Below are positions 56,539 to 64,000 of a DNA stretch of 64,000 bases, piece after piece (within the stretch, counting starts at the first letter, position 1; each line of letters begins with the position of its first letter). The notes below the pieces were generated by a model. It saw nothing but the letters and a program-made list of their open reading frames with translations, ran no database searches and was not told the DNA's origin. A program made the translations under genes and the position numbers. The stretch spans positions 245,869 to 309,868 of the forward strand of contig NZ_FMUJ01000002.1 in assembly GCF_900100965.1 (NCBI RefSeq). The letters are read 5' to 3'. The stretch is from Variovorax sp. EL159 (GTDB taxonomy: Bacteria; Pseudomonadota; Gammaproteobacteria; Burkholderiales; Burkholderiaceae_C).

Positions 56539-57333
56539 ATGTCTGGCAACGTGGTTCTGAATGAAGCGCATGCGGATGCCTTCATCCGCGACGGCTTCCT
56601 GCGCATCGACAACGCTTTCCCTCGGGAACTGGCCGATCAGGCCCGGGCGATCCTCTGGCGCGACACCGGCTGCGACCCGCACGAACCGTCGACATGGACA
56701 AAGCCGGTCGTGCGCCTGGGCATGTATCCGCAGCCGCCCTTTGTCGCCGCCGCCAACACGCCGTTGCTGCACCGGGCCTTCGACCTGCTCGTGGGGGCAG
56801 GGCGGTGGCAGCCGTGCCGCGGCATGGGGACTTTTCCCGTGCGCTTTCCCTCGGCCGAAGACCCGGGCGATGCCGGCTGGCACATCGACGTGAGCTTCGG
56901 GCTGGAGAACCCCGACTTCATGGCATGGAGGGCCAACATCCATTCAAAAGGCCGGGCGCTGCTGATGCTGTTCCTGTTCTCGGATGTGGGTGACGACGAC
57001 GCGCCGACGCGCATCCGCGCCGGCTCTCACTTCGACATTGCGCGAATGCTCGCGCCCGCCGGCGAGGAGGGCCTGTCGCTGGGAACGCTGGCGCGCAACG
57101 GTTTTGCCGAATCGGCCGGGCGGCCCGAGGTGTTGGCGACGGGGCTCGCTGGCACGGTCTATCTCTGCCACCCGTTTCTCGTGCATTCGGCCCAGCCGCA
57201 TCGCGGCACGCGGCCCCGCTTCATGGCGCAGCCGCCGCTGCTCCCCACGGGGTCGTTCGACCCGGGCCGTGCGGCGTCCGCGCGCAGCCCGGTCGAAGCA
57301 GCGATCCGGCAGGCGCTCGAGCAACAGACATGA
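56539..57333 (+). CDS. Phytanoyl-CoA dioxygenase (PhyH) family Fe(II)/2-oxoglutarate enzyme
   Basis: This 264-residue putative oxygenase has the iron-binding HxD as His115-x-Asp117 (GWHIDVSFG). A distal His (His211 or His216 in CHPFLVHSAQPHRG) and an Arg (Arg225 or Arg227) follow, completing a 2-His-1-carboxylate/2-oxoglutarate site. Relatives hydroxylate varied small molecules, and the substrate is not predictable. It has its own 30-base gap from yceH. Confidence 0.75.
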   Translation: MSGNVVLNEAHADAFIRDGFLRIDNAFPRELADQARAILWRDTGCDPHEPSTWTKPVVRLGMYPQPPFVAAANTPLLHRAFDLLVGAGRWQPCRGMGTFPVRFPSAEDPGDAGWHIDVSFGLENPDFMAWRANIHSKGRALLMLFLFSDVGDDDAPTRIRAGSHFDIARMLAPAGEEGLSLGTLARNGFAESAGRPEVLATGLAGTVYLCHPFLVHSAQPHRGTRPRFMAQPPLLPTGSFDPGRAASARSPVEAAIRQALEQQT

Positions 57334-57431
57334 ACATCGGCGCGTGGCACTTCACACAGGCTTCACGCTGACCACACACGCCGTCCCTAAGGTCGGACCC
57401 CATTGCAGACACCATCAATGGAGCACTGGCC

Positions 57432-57917
57432 ATGGACAACGGACACATCGCGGCGTGGCGCGACCACATGCCCTTCGACGACATCTCCCGGCGCCTGCTC
57501 GCGGGGCTGGCCGCATTGGCCGGCATTGCGAGCCTCTACGCGCTGTTCTGGTGGGCCGCGTCGGCCACCGGGTTCTTCCTGTTCGACGGCTACCGCAACA
57601 CGTGGCTCGGCCTGGGCACGGCGCTCGCGTTCCGTGACATGGACACGGTCTATTACCTGCTGAGCTGGGTCTTCTCGGTGTTCGGCGGACTGTTCGGCTG
57701 GGCCGCGCTGACCGGGTTCGCCTTCATGCATCGCCGCGGGTGGGACGCGGTGCCGGCCTGGATCAAGATCGGCTGCGCGGTCGGCACGGCTGCGGGGCTG
57801 GCGTTCGAGCCCGGCCGGTTGCTGGCGCTGGCGCCCATCGTCTGCGGGGTGGCGTTGCTGCTGCGTTCGATGCTGATACCGGCGGGCGCCGGCCCTTCTT
57901 CGTCGCAAGGCCGTTGA
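57432..57917 (+). CDS. Hypothetical four-helix membrane protein
   Basis: This 161-residue protein is not recognised as a family member. About four hydrophobic segments are visible (LAGLAALAGIASLYALFWWA; YYLLSWVFSVFGGLFGWAALTGFAFM; IGCAVGTAAGLAF; LALAPIVCGVALLLRSML) after a polar N-terminus (MDNGHIAAWRDHMPFDDISR). GGAG lies eight bases before the ATG. It is convergent with the TMEM175 gene. Function unknown. Confidence 0.7.
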   Translation: MDNGHIAAWRDHMPFDDISRRLLAGLAALAGIASLYALFWWAASATGFFLFDGYRNTWLGLGTALAFRDMDTVYYLLSWVFSVFGGLFGWAALTGFAFMHRRGWDAVPAWIKIGCAVGTAAGLAFEPGRLLALAPIVCGVALLLRSMLIPAGAGPSSSQGR

Positions 57918-57930
57918 ACCTGGCGGGCGC

Positions 57931-58521
57931 TCAGCCCGCAGGTGCGAAGCGCCGGTAGACCCGTACCACCAGTCCCGACGCGAAATTGAGCGCGAAGGCC
58001 CACAGCGCCCGCCCCGGAATCACGAAGCTCAACGCCATCGTGAGCAGGCAGGACGCAAGCAGCACCAGCAGCGACACGCGCCGTTCCAGCCAGTGCGCAT
58101 CGCGCACCGGGTCGGGCAGCAGCGACATGAGCAGGAACGCGGTCAACGCGACCGCGCCGATGTTGGCGGCATAGATCACCGTCGCCGCGATGTGCGAGGT
58201 AAAGCGCCCCATCAGCACCGTCGAGAACGGAATCAGCGTCACCAGCAACAGGTAGACGAGGCTCCACTTGGCATAGCCGTGGCCCACCGTTTCGCCACGC
58301 GAGCGGGCCTTGATGAGCGACAGCCAGCTCGCACCCAGCACATAGAAGCTCAGCAGGTACGGCAGGAACTTCGGGCTCAGCGCCCAGAGGGCGCGCAGCA
58401 GCGACATCTCGTCAGCGCCCACCGCCGCGTCGTCGGGAATGCGCAGGTCCAGCACGAGGATCGTCATGCCCACGGCGAAGATGCCGTCGGTGAGCGCGTC
58501 GAGGCGGTTCTTGGGGTACAT
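57931..58521 (-). CDS. TMEM175-family (DUF1211) potassium channel-like protein
   Basis: This 196-residue protein has six predicted transmembrane helices and the TMEM175 first-helix filter motif RLDALTDGIFAVGMTILVLDLRIP, equivalent to RxxxFSDGxxA in the family. Bacterial members form tetrameric K+ channels without the usual selectivity loop. Phe in FSDG is replaced by Leu/Thr (LTDG) here. Ion selectivity is not proved. It is divergent from the M20 gene. Confidence 0.82.
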   Translation of the reverse strand: MYPKNRLDALTDGIFAVGMTILVLDLRIPDDAAVGADEMSLLRALWALSPKFLPYLLSFYVLGASWLSLIKARSRGETVGHGYAKWSLVYLLLVTLIPFSTVLMGRFTSHIAATVIYAANIGAVALTAFLLMSLLPDPVRDAHWLERRVSLLVLLASCLLTMALSFVIPGRALWAFALNFASGLVVRVYRRFAPAG

Positions 58522-58656
58522 CGCGGTGGCGCTTTCGGCGTTGCCGGCGCGACATGCGGGCCGGCGGTCGGAAGAGGGTAGGCACACGCAAAAACGTTGC
58601 GTTGCGGGGGGCGATTTTGCGCGCCCGTACCGCCGCATTGTCAATAGCATGGCGCC

Positions 58657-59859
58657 ATGACACTCCTTGACGAACCCTTGCGAGGCCAGCTCACCGGCTG
58701 GCGGCGACAACTGCATGCCATGCCCGAGATCGGCTTCGAGGAGGTGAAGACCTCGGCCTTCGTGATCGGTGTGCTGAAGGCGCTGGGGCTCGAAGTGCAC
58801 ACGGGCATCGGCGGTACCGGGCTGGTGGCCAACCTCAAGGTCGGCCAGGGCAAGGGCGTGATCGGCCTGCGCGCCGAGATGGACGCGCTCAACATCACCG
58901 AGGTGGCCGCGGGCCGCGCCTACGCCTCGGGCACGCCCGGCAAGATGCACGCCTGCGGCCACGATGGCCACATGACGATCATCCTCGGCGCGGCGCAACT
59001 GCTGCGCGAGCGCCGTGATTTCGACGGCACCGTCCGCTTCATCTTCCAGCCCGCCGAAGAGCACGGCCGCGGCGCCAGGGCGATGATGGACGATGGCCTG
59101 TTCGAGCGCTTCCCTGTTGACGAGATCTATGGCCTGCACAACATGCCCGGCCTGCGTGCGGGCACGATCGCCACGCGCGTGGGCGGCCTGATGGCGAGCG
59201 AGGACAACTTCGTCATCCACATCAAGGGCCGGGGCACGCATGCCGCGCGGCCGCACATGGGTATCGACCCCATCGTCATCGGCGCGCAGGTCGTGCTGGC
59301 GCTGCAGACCATCGTGTCGCGCACGCTCGACCCCGGCGCGCAGGCGGTGGTTTCGTGCACGGAGTTCATCACCGACGGCATTCGCAACGCGATTCCGTCG
59401 AACGTCGTCATCAAGGGCGACACGCGCAGCTACGACCCCGAGGTGCAGAAGATGCTGGCCACGCGCATGCGCGAGATCAGCGAAGGCATCTGCCGCATGC
59501 ACGGTGCCGAATGCGAGTTCAGTTACACCCACGAGTTCGAGCCCACCGTGAACTGGGCCGAATGCGTGCCGACCGCGGTGGCCGCCGCGACGGCCATCGT
59601 GGGCGCGCAGAACGTCGATGCGAACGTGATGCCGATGATGGCGTCGGAAGACTTCGGCGCGTTCCTGAAGGTCGTGCCGGGCGCCTTCGTGTTCCTGGGC
59701 AACGGGGCCGAAGGCGAGCCCGGCGGCACGCCGCTGCACAACGGCAGCTACGACTTCAACGACGCGGTGCTCGCGACGGGCGCGCGCTACTTCGCGGAAA
59801 TCGTGCGCCTGCGTCTTGGCACGGCGCGCGCGAACGGGCAGGCGGGTTCAGCGGGCTGA
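58657..59859 (+). CDS. M20 family amidohydrolase/carboxypeptidase
   Basis: This 400-residue enzyme of the hippurate hydrolase/N-acyl amino acid amidohydrolase group has metal ligands in MHACGHDGH (Cys100, His102) and PAEEHGRGA (Glu134-Glu135). A dimerisation domain lies at about 185-295. The C-terminal VMPMMASEDFGAFLKVVPGAFVFLG is characteristic. The start is supported by the N-terminal RRQLHAMPEIGFEE. Its likely role is hydrolysis of N-acylated amino acids. It is convergent with the patatin gene (8-base gap). Confidence 0.9.
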   Translation: MTLLDEPLRGQLTGWRRQLHAMPEIGFEEVKTSAFVIGVLKALGLEVHTGIGGTGLVANLKVGQGKGVIGLRAEMDALNITEVAAGRAYASGTPGKMHACGHDGHMTIILGAAQLLRERRDFDGTVRFIFQPAEEHGRGARAMMDDGLFERFPVDEIYGLHNMPGLRAGTIATRVGGLMASEDNFVIHIKGRGTHAARPHMGIDPIVIGAQVVLALQTIVSRTLDPGAQAVVSCTEFITDGIRNAIPSNVVIKGDTRSYDPEVQKMLATRMREISEGICRMHGAECEFSYTHEFEPTVNWAECVPTAVAAATAIVGAQNVDANVMPMMASEDFGAFLKVVPGAFVFLGNGAEGEPGGTPLHNGSYDFNDAVLATGARYFAEIVRLRLGTARANGQAGSAG

Positions 59860-59867
59860 AGGCCGCC

Positions 59868-61061
59868 TTACACCGGGTTCCATCCGAAGAAGCGCAACAC
59901 CTCGTCGCGCTGCGCCATGGCGTCCGAACGCCCGAGCGCCATCAGCTCGCAGGTGTAGCTCGACTCGAAAAGCAGGTAGCTGGCGAGCGCGCCGCCCTTC
60001 ACGTCGGCCGCGACCTTCGAGCCGCCCAGCAGGTGGCGCACCGCGCCGGGCAGGGCATCGACATGGCGCGCCGCGATCACGTCCAGGCGCTCCGAGGGCG
60101 AGATCACCAGCAGGTCGAGCGGGCGCAGCCCGCTGGCCTCGCGCGCTTCTTCCGGAATGAGGCCCAGCGTGTGGTTGACGCGGTGCAGGCGCTCGATGTC
60201 GACCGCCAGCGCATCGAGAAAGATGCTCGACAGTGCATGGCCCGCGATCTGCGCCATCGTCGGATAGCCGCTGTGCGTGTTGGGCGCGGGCGTCTCGCGC
60301 GGTTCGTGCATGCGGCCTGCGCCGATCACCAGGATGCGCTCTGCGCCCAGGTGAATGGCCGCCGCGATGGGCGCCGATTGCCGCATCGAGCCGTCGCCGA
60401 AGTACTCGGTGTGGCTTTGCATCGGCAGCGCCGTCGCCGGAAACACGAAGGGAATGGCGGAAGACGCCAGCAGGTGGTCATGCGTGATGCGGTCGCGCAC
60501 CGACAGCCGCTGCGAGCGCACCCAGGGTTCCATCGGCACGGCCGCCTCGAAGAAGGTGACGTGCTCGCCCGAGCTGTAGCTCGATGCCGTCACGGCCAGC
60601 GCCTTCACGTGGCCTTGCTGCATGAGCTGCGGCAGGCGGTCCAGCAGCACCATGCGCTGCAGCAGTTCGGCCAGCGGCGTGTTGTCGAGCAGCGACTTCG
60701 GCTTGATGCGCATCCAGTTGGCCGCAAAGCGCCCGAGCCCCAGCAGCATGCGCCAGCGCGCGCCGCTGCCGAGCACCGACAGCGAATCGGCCCGGTAGAC
60801 CTGCTCGGCCCGGAACTGGCTCCACACCTCGGCGATGTGCGCCACCACGTGGTCGAAGTTGTCCGCCCCGCAGGCCAGCGCCGCTGCGTTGATGGCGCCG
60901 GCCGAGGTGCCGGTGATGACGGGAAAGGGGTTGCCGGTGCCGGCTGCGGGACCGGCGGCGCGCCGAATCTCGGCAATGGCTTCGAGCACGCCGACCTGGT
61001 AGGCGGCCCGCGCGCCGCCTCCGGTGAGCAGGAGGCCGGTGACGGGGCTTGTCTCTGGCAT
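59868..61061 (-). CDS. Patatin-like phospholipase
   Basis: This 397-residue lipolytic enzyme uses a Ser-Asp dyad: nucleophile Ser53 in GTSAG, the oxyanion glycines LLTGGGARAAYQVG near 11-24, and the Asp in YFGDGSMRQ. A DUF3336-like N-terminus is absent. There is no signal peptide, so it is cytosolic or membrane-associated. The physiological lipid is unknown. It is divergent from apbC with an 86-base gap. Confidence 0.87.
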   Translation of the reverse strand: MPETSPVTGLLLTGGGARAAYQVGVLEAIAEIRRAAGPAAGTGNPFPVITGTSAGAINAAALACGADNFDHVVAHIAEVWSQFRAEQVYRADSLSVLGSGARWRMLLGLGRFAANWMRIKPKSLLDNTPLAELLQRMVLLDRLPQLMQQGHVKALAVTASSYSSGEHVTFFEAAVPMEPWVRSQRLSVRDRITHDHLLASSAIPFVFPATALPMQSHTEYFGDGSMRQSAPIAAAIHLGAERILVIGAGRMHEPRETPAPNTHSGYPTMAQIAGHALSSIFLDALAVDIERLHRVNHTLGLIPEEAREASGLRPLDLLVISPSERLDVIAARHVDALPGAVRHLLGGSKVAADVKGGALASYLLFESSYTCELMALGRSDAMAQRDEVLRFFGWNPV

Positions 61062-61147
61062 GTGTCGGTTGTTCTTGGTTATTGAAAGGCCATCCGGTGC
61101 GCGCCTGGAGAGCGCACTAGACTACCGCCCATTCAGGAGTTAGATCA

Positions 61148-62239
61148 ATGGCACTCACCCCAGAAGGGCTCATGGACGCGCTCAAGGCCGTCGCAGACCC
61201 TAACACCGGCAAAGAATTCGTGGCGAGCCGGTCGCTCAAAAACCTGCAGATCGCACAGGGCGATGTCTCGCTCGACCTCGAGCTCGGCTACCCGGCCAAG
61301 AGCCAGCACGCGGCCATTCGCAAGTCGCTGGTGGCGGCTGCCAAGGCGGTGCCGGGCGTGGAGAACGTGTCGGTCAACATCGTCACCAAGGTCATCAGCC
61401 ATGCGGTGCAGCGCGGCGTGCAGCTGATGCCCAACGTCAAGAACATCATCGCGGTGGCCTCGGGCAAGGGCGGCGTGGGCAAGAGCACCACGGCCGCCAA
61501 CCTGGCGCTCGCGCTGGCGGCCGAAGGCGCCACCGTGGGCCTGCTCGATGCCGACATCTACGGCCCGAGCCAGCCCATGATGATGGGCATCGAAGGCCGC
61601 CCCGACAGCGCCGACGGCAAGACCATGGAGCCGATGGAGCGCCACGGCGTGCAGGTCATGTCGATCGGTTTCCTGGTCGATCAGGACCAGGCCATGATCT
61701 GGCGCGGCCCCATGGCCACGCAGGCGCTGGAGCAGCTGCTGCGCCAGACCAACTGGAAAGACCTCGACTACCTCATCGTCGACATGCCGCCGGGCACCGG
61801 CGACATCCAGCTCACGCTGAGCCAGCGCGTGCCGATGACGGGCGCGGTGATCGTCACCACGCCGCAGGACATCGCGCTGCTCGACGCCAAGAAGGGCATC
61901 AAGATGTTCGAGAAGGTCGGCGTGCCGATCCTGGGCATCGTCGAGAACATGGCGGTGCACATCTGCTCGAACTGCGGCCATGCCGAGCACATCTTCGGCG
62001 CCGACGGCGGCAAGAAGATGGCGGCCGAATACCAGATGGAATACCTCGGCGCGCTGCCGCTGGACATCAAGATCCGCCTGCAGGCCGACAGCGGCGCGCC
62101 CACGGTGGTGTCCGACCCCGACGGTGAGGTGGCCGCTCTCTACAAGGACGTGGCCCGCCGCGTGGCCGTGGGCATTGCCGAGAAGGCCAAGGACTTCTCG
62201 TCCAAGTTCCCGACCATCTCGATCAGCAAGAACACCTGA
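61148..62239 (+). CDS. apbC: Iron-sulfur carrier protein ApbC (Mrp/NBP35 P-loop ATPase)
   Basis: This 363-residue protein carries and transfers [4Fe-4S] clusters. An N-terminal DUF59/MIP18 region (about 1-90) precedes a P-loop, GKGGVGKST at 106-114, typical of Mrp. The cluster-binding CSNC motif lies in VHICSNCGHAEHIFG. CAGGAG precedes the ATG. In many Betaproteobacteria it is divergent from metG, here separated by the intervening genes. Confidence 0.93.
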   Translation: MALTPEGLMDALKAVADPNTGKEFVASRSLKNLQIAQGDVSLDLELGYPAKSQHAAIRKSLVAAAKAVPGVENVSVNIVTKVISHAVQRGVQLMPNVKNIIAVASGKGGVGKSTTAANLALALAAEGATVGLLDADIYGPSQPMMMGIEGRPDSADGKTMEPMERHGVQVMSIGFLVDQDQAMIWRGPMATQALEQLLRQTNWKDLDYLIVDMPPGTGDIQLTLSQRVPMTGAVIVTTPQDIALLDAKKGIKMFEKVGVPILGIVENMAVHICSNCGHAEHIFGADGGKKMAAEYQMEYLGALPLDIKIRLQADSGAPTVVSDPDGEVAALYKDVARRVAVGIAEKAKDFSSKFPTISISKNT

Positions 62240-62249
62240 GCCCCGGCCC

Positions 62250-63209
62250 ATGAACCTGCTCGCCTCGATGCGCTACCTGGTGGCGCTGAACGAGCACAAG
62301 CACTTCGGCCGCGCGGCGCAGGCCTGCCACATCACGCAGCCGGCCTTGTCGAATGCGCTGCGCGCGCTCGAGGCCGAGTTCGGCGTGGTGATCGTCAAGC
62401 GGGCACGGGTCTACGTCGGCCTCACGCACGAAGGCGAGCGCGTGCTGGCCACGGCGCAGCGCATGCTGCGCGACAACGAGGTCCTGCTGCAGGAGCTGCA
62501 CAGCGAAGCAAACGACCCGCACGGGCGCTTGCGCATGGCGGCCGTGCCCACGGCCATTCCCATGCTGTCGCGCTTCGCCGCCATGCTGCAGCAGCGGCAC
62601 CCGGGCATCGTGCCGGCCGTGCTGTCGATGAGTTCGCAGGAGCTGGAGACGGGACTCGAAAGCCTCTCCGTCGACCTCGCGCTTGGCTACACTGAGCGCA
62701 TGCACCTGCCCGGCATCAAGCTCACGGCATGGCCGCAGAGCATCGAGCATTACTTCCTGCTGCGCCGCGCGAAGAAGGCCTCGGCCGACCAACTGCGCAT
62801 CGGCAAGCCCATCGCCTGGGCCGATGCGGGCAAGCTGCCGCTGTGCCTGCTCACGCCCGACATGCACAACCGCGCCATCGTCGACCAGGCCTTGCGCGAG
62901 GCTGGCGTGCCGGTGGCGCCAGCCATCGAAACCAACTCCGTGCTCACGCTGGCGCTGGCGGTGAGCGCGGGCACCGTCAGCAGCGTGCTGCCGGGTGGCA
63001 TGGTCGCGGCCGTGCGCAGCCACCGCGAACTCGAAGCGCTGCCACTGGTGGCGCCCGAAGTGCGCACACCGATCGGCTTCATGACGCAGGCCGGCGTGCG
63101 GCCTTCACGCGCACTCGACGCCGCGCTGGCCTTCCTGCAGACGCCCGAATGGCAGGCCCAGGTGCGGCAACACAGCGGCACGCTGGACGAGGCCCGGGCA
63201 CCCGGCTAG
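62250..63209 (+). CDS. LysR-family transcriptional regulator
   Basis: This 319-residue regulator has an N-terminal winged helix (HFGRAAQACHITQPALSNALRALEAEFG, about 18-45) and a periplasmic-binding-like effector domain (about 95-300). It starts 10 bases after apbC. Its target is unknown; it may control the convergent molybdopterin-fold gene or genes beyond the window. The stop overlaps that gene's stop: both read TAG within one CTAG. Confidence 0.87.
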   Translation: MNLLASMRYLVALNEHKHFGRAAQACHITQPALSNALRALEAEFGVVIVKRARVYVGLTHEGERVLATAQRMLRDNEVLLQELHSEANDPHGRLRMAAVPTAIPMLSRFAAMLQQRHPGIVPAVLSMSSQELETGLESLSVDLALGYTERMHLPGIKLTAWPQSIEHYFLLRRAKKASADQLRIGKPIAWADAGKLPLCLLTPDMHNRAIVDQALREAGVPVAPAIETNSVLTLALAVSAGTVSSVLPGGMVAAVRSHRELEALPLVAPEVRTPIGFMTQAGVRPSRALDAALAFLQTPEWQAQVRQHSGTLDEARAPG

Positions 63210-63787
63210 CGGCCGGACGAAGGCTGCGCCGCGAACACTTCGATCGCGGCCAGCCTTGCCACCGAACGGCCTGGCTTCACGTCGCCGGCCATCACCAGCC
63301 GGGCCATGCCGTTGCGGCCCAGCGGCGCGCCGTTCAAGCTGTAGGCGACCAGCGCCGTGCGGTTGCCGGATTCGGGTGCGATCTCTGCAAGCGAGACCAC
63401 CGCGCGGTAGCCGTCGCTGCCGATCAGCACCACGTACATCGAGAGCAAGGGATTGCGCACGCCGGTGTCCGGCTTGAGGCCGACCGTGCCGTCGTTCAGC
63501 AAGGTCCAGAGGCTCACGCCGGTGTAGCTGTTGGCGCCGACCATCTGCGTGGTGGCGGGCAGGGCCTGGAGTGCCGCGAGGTCGAAGGTGGCGCGCTTGG
63601 CGACGGCGCCCGACACCGTGAAGCGCGGCGAGCCGCCTTCGTTGGCGGTAGCGGTGGTTGCCGTTGGGGCCGTCGCGGTGGCCATCGGGGCGGTGCCCGC
63701 ACAGCCAGCAAGCACAGCCAGCATCGCGGAGGTTGCAGCAGCGCGGCACAGCCAGCGCGAGGGCAGGAAATGGCTTCGGTCTTTCAC
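63206..63787 (-). CDS. Lipoprotein with oxidoreductase molybdopterin-binding (SUOX-like) fold
   Basis: This 193-residue predicted lipoprotein has signal TSAMLAVLAGC (Cys near residue 28) followed by a Thr/Ala linker. The body resembles the molybdopterin-binding fold of sulfite oxidases without the catalytic cysteine region I would expect: FTVSGAVAKRATFDLAALQALP, YTGVSLWTLL and YRAVVSLAEIAPE. It is probably a small cofactor-fold protein of unknown activity. I chose the GTG start at 63787 because AGGAG lies eight bases upstream. The next gene is a ModE-type regulator. Confidence 0.7.
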   Translation of the reverse strand: MKDRSHFLPSRWLCRAAATSAMLAVLAGCAGTAPMATATAPTATTATANEGGSPRFTVSGAVAKRATFDLAALQALPATTQMVGANSYTGVSLWTLLNDGTVGLKPDTGVRNPLLSMYVVLIGSDGYRAVVSLAEIAPESGNRTALVAYSLNGAPLGRNGMARLVMAGDVKPGRSVARLAAIEVFAAQPSSGR

Positions 63788-63899
63788 ATGGACTCCTCGT
63801 TTCCCCGGAGCGGGTGCGTCGTATTCATTCTTGCATGACGCTCGCGGCCGGTTGCGGGCGGACAATGGCGTCCCGCATTGGTTTACGCTTCGCGCCACC

Positions 63900-64000
63900 A
63901 TGAAATCCAAAGTCCAGTTCCGCCTGCGCGTCTATCGGGACGACACCATTGCCATCGGCCCCGGCAAGATCGCCGTGCTCGAAGCCGTGGCCGAGACCGG
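63900..64000 (+). CDS. ModE-type molybdate-responsive regulator, N-terminal fragment
   Basis: Only 33 codons are in the window. They read MKSKVQFRLRVY and then IGPGKIAVLEAVAET, matching the opening of the ModE winged-helix domain (GPGKIxLLExIxETGS). It is cut by the window end. It is divergent from the molybdopterin-fold lipoprotein, which supports a molybdenum-related locus. Confidence 0.75.
   Translation, partial: MKSKVQFRLRVYRDDTIAIGPGKIAVLEAVAET

Overview
The window is GC-rich, densely packed chromosomal DNA from a betaproteobacterium, most likely a Comamonadaceae member close to Variovorax. The evidence is the set of Burkholderiales-type gene neighbourhoods (gpmA-ctpA-moeB/thiF divergent from rhodanese-grxC-secB-gpsA; aspS-nudB-EEP; scpA-nadB-panB-panC; ubiE...ubiJ-ubiB), DUF3460 and DUF3683 proteins, and short dispersed palindromes of a kind I associate with that family. 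It holds about 69 protein-coding genes. I saw no rRNA, tRNA, CRISPR array, insertion sequence, integrase or phage module, and no gene-free stretch longer than 300 bases; the largest gaps are 225-250 bases (1347-1571, 2805-3050, 28403-28630).

Layout. 0-8 kb: ugpB (glycerol-3-phosphate binding protein), serA, a 1292-residue FAD/Fe-S oxidoreductase, then HIT and DUF971 genes. 8-12 kb: ubiquinone genes ubiE, ubiJ and ubiB with a Tim44-like gene between ubiE and ubiJ. 12-16 kb: putrescine ABC transporter potFGHI. 16-20 kb: fmdB-DUF502-aspS-nudB-EEP. 20-23 kb: folE next to a BLUF blue-light sensor, a DMT exporter and a DUF429 protein. 23.3-25.7 kb: a block of small stress/envelope proteins (CsbD, BON lipoprotein, and a minus-strand DUF1328/YqjD/YqjE set). 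25.9-28.4 kb: CHASE3 histidine kinase, NarL-type regulator and a stand-alone receiver. 28.6-38.3 kb: AsmA, a HesA/MoeB/ThiF protein, CtpA, GpmA, then rhodanese-grxC-secB-gpsA-nadC-nadA.

38.4-44 kb is a long minus-strand run: DUF3460-scpA-nadB-panB-panC-queE-queD-like. With nadA and nadC on the other strand, the whole aspartate-to-nicotinate-mononucleotide route (nadB, nadA, nadC) lies within 7 kb. 44-50.4 kb: a lipoprotein, an amidase divergent from a LuxR-type regulator, a SulP transporter divergent from an orphan hypX, and a small lipoprotein. 50.6-52.7 kb: metG. 52.8-61 kb: a looser group of individually regulated genes (beta-helix protein, DUF4180, isocitrate dehydrogenase family, DUF2233, YceH, Fe/2OG dioxygenase, membrane protein, TMEM175 channel, M20 amidohydrolase, patatin). 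61.1-64 kb: apbC/mrp, a LysR regulator, a molybdopterin-fold lipoprotein and the start of a ModE-type regulator, cut by the window end.

Most of the window is ordinary core metabolism. The points most worth checking are the hypX gene with no hydrogenase around it, a BLUF photoreceptor four bases behind folE, a QueD-like protein whose catalytic cysteine position is serine, a terminator-like hairpin between a TATAAT box and fmdB, and several well-formed operator-like palindromes.
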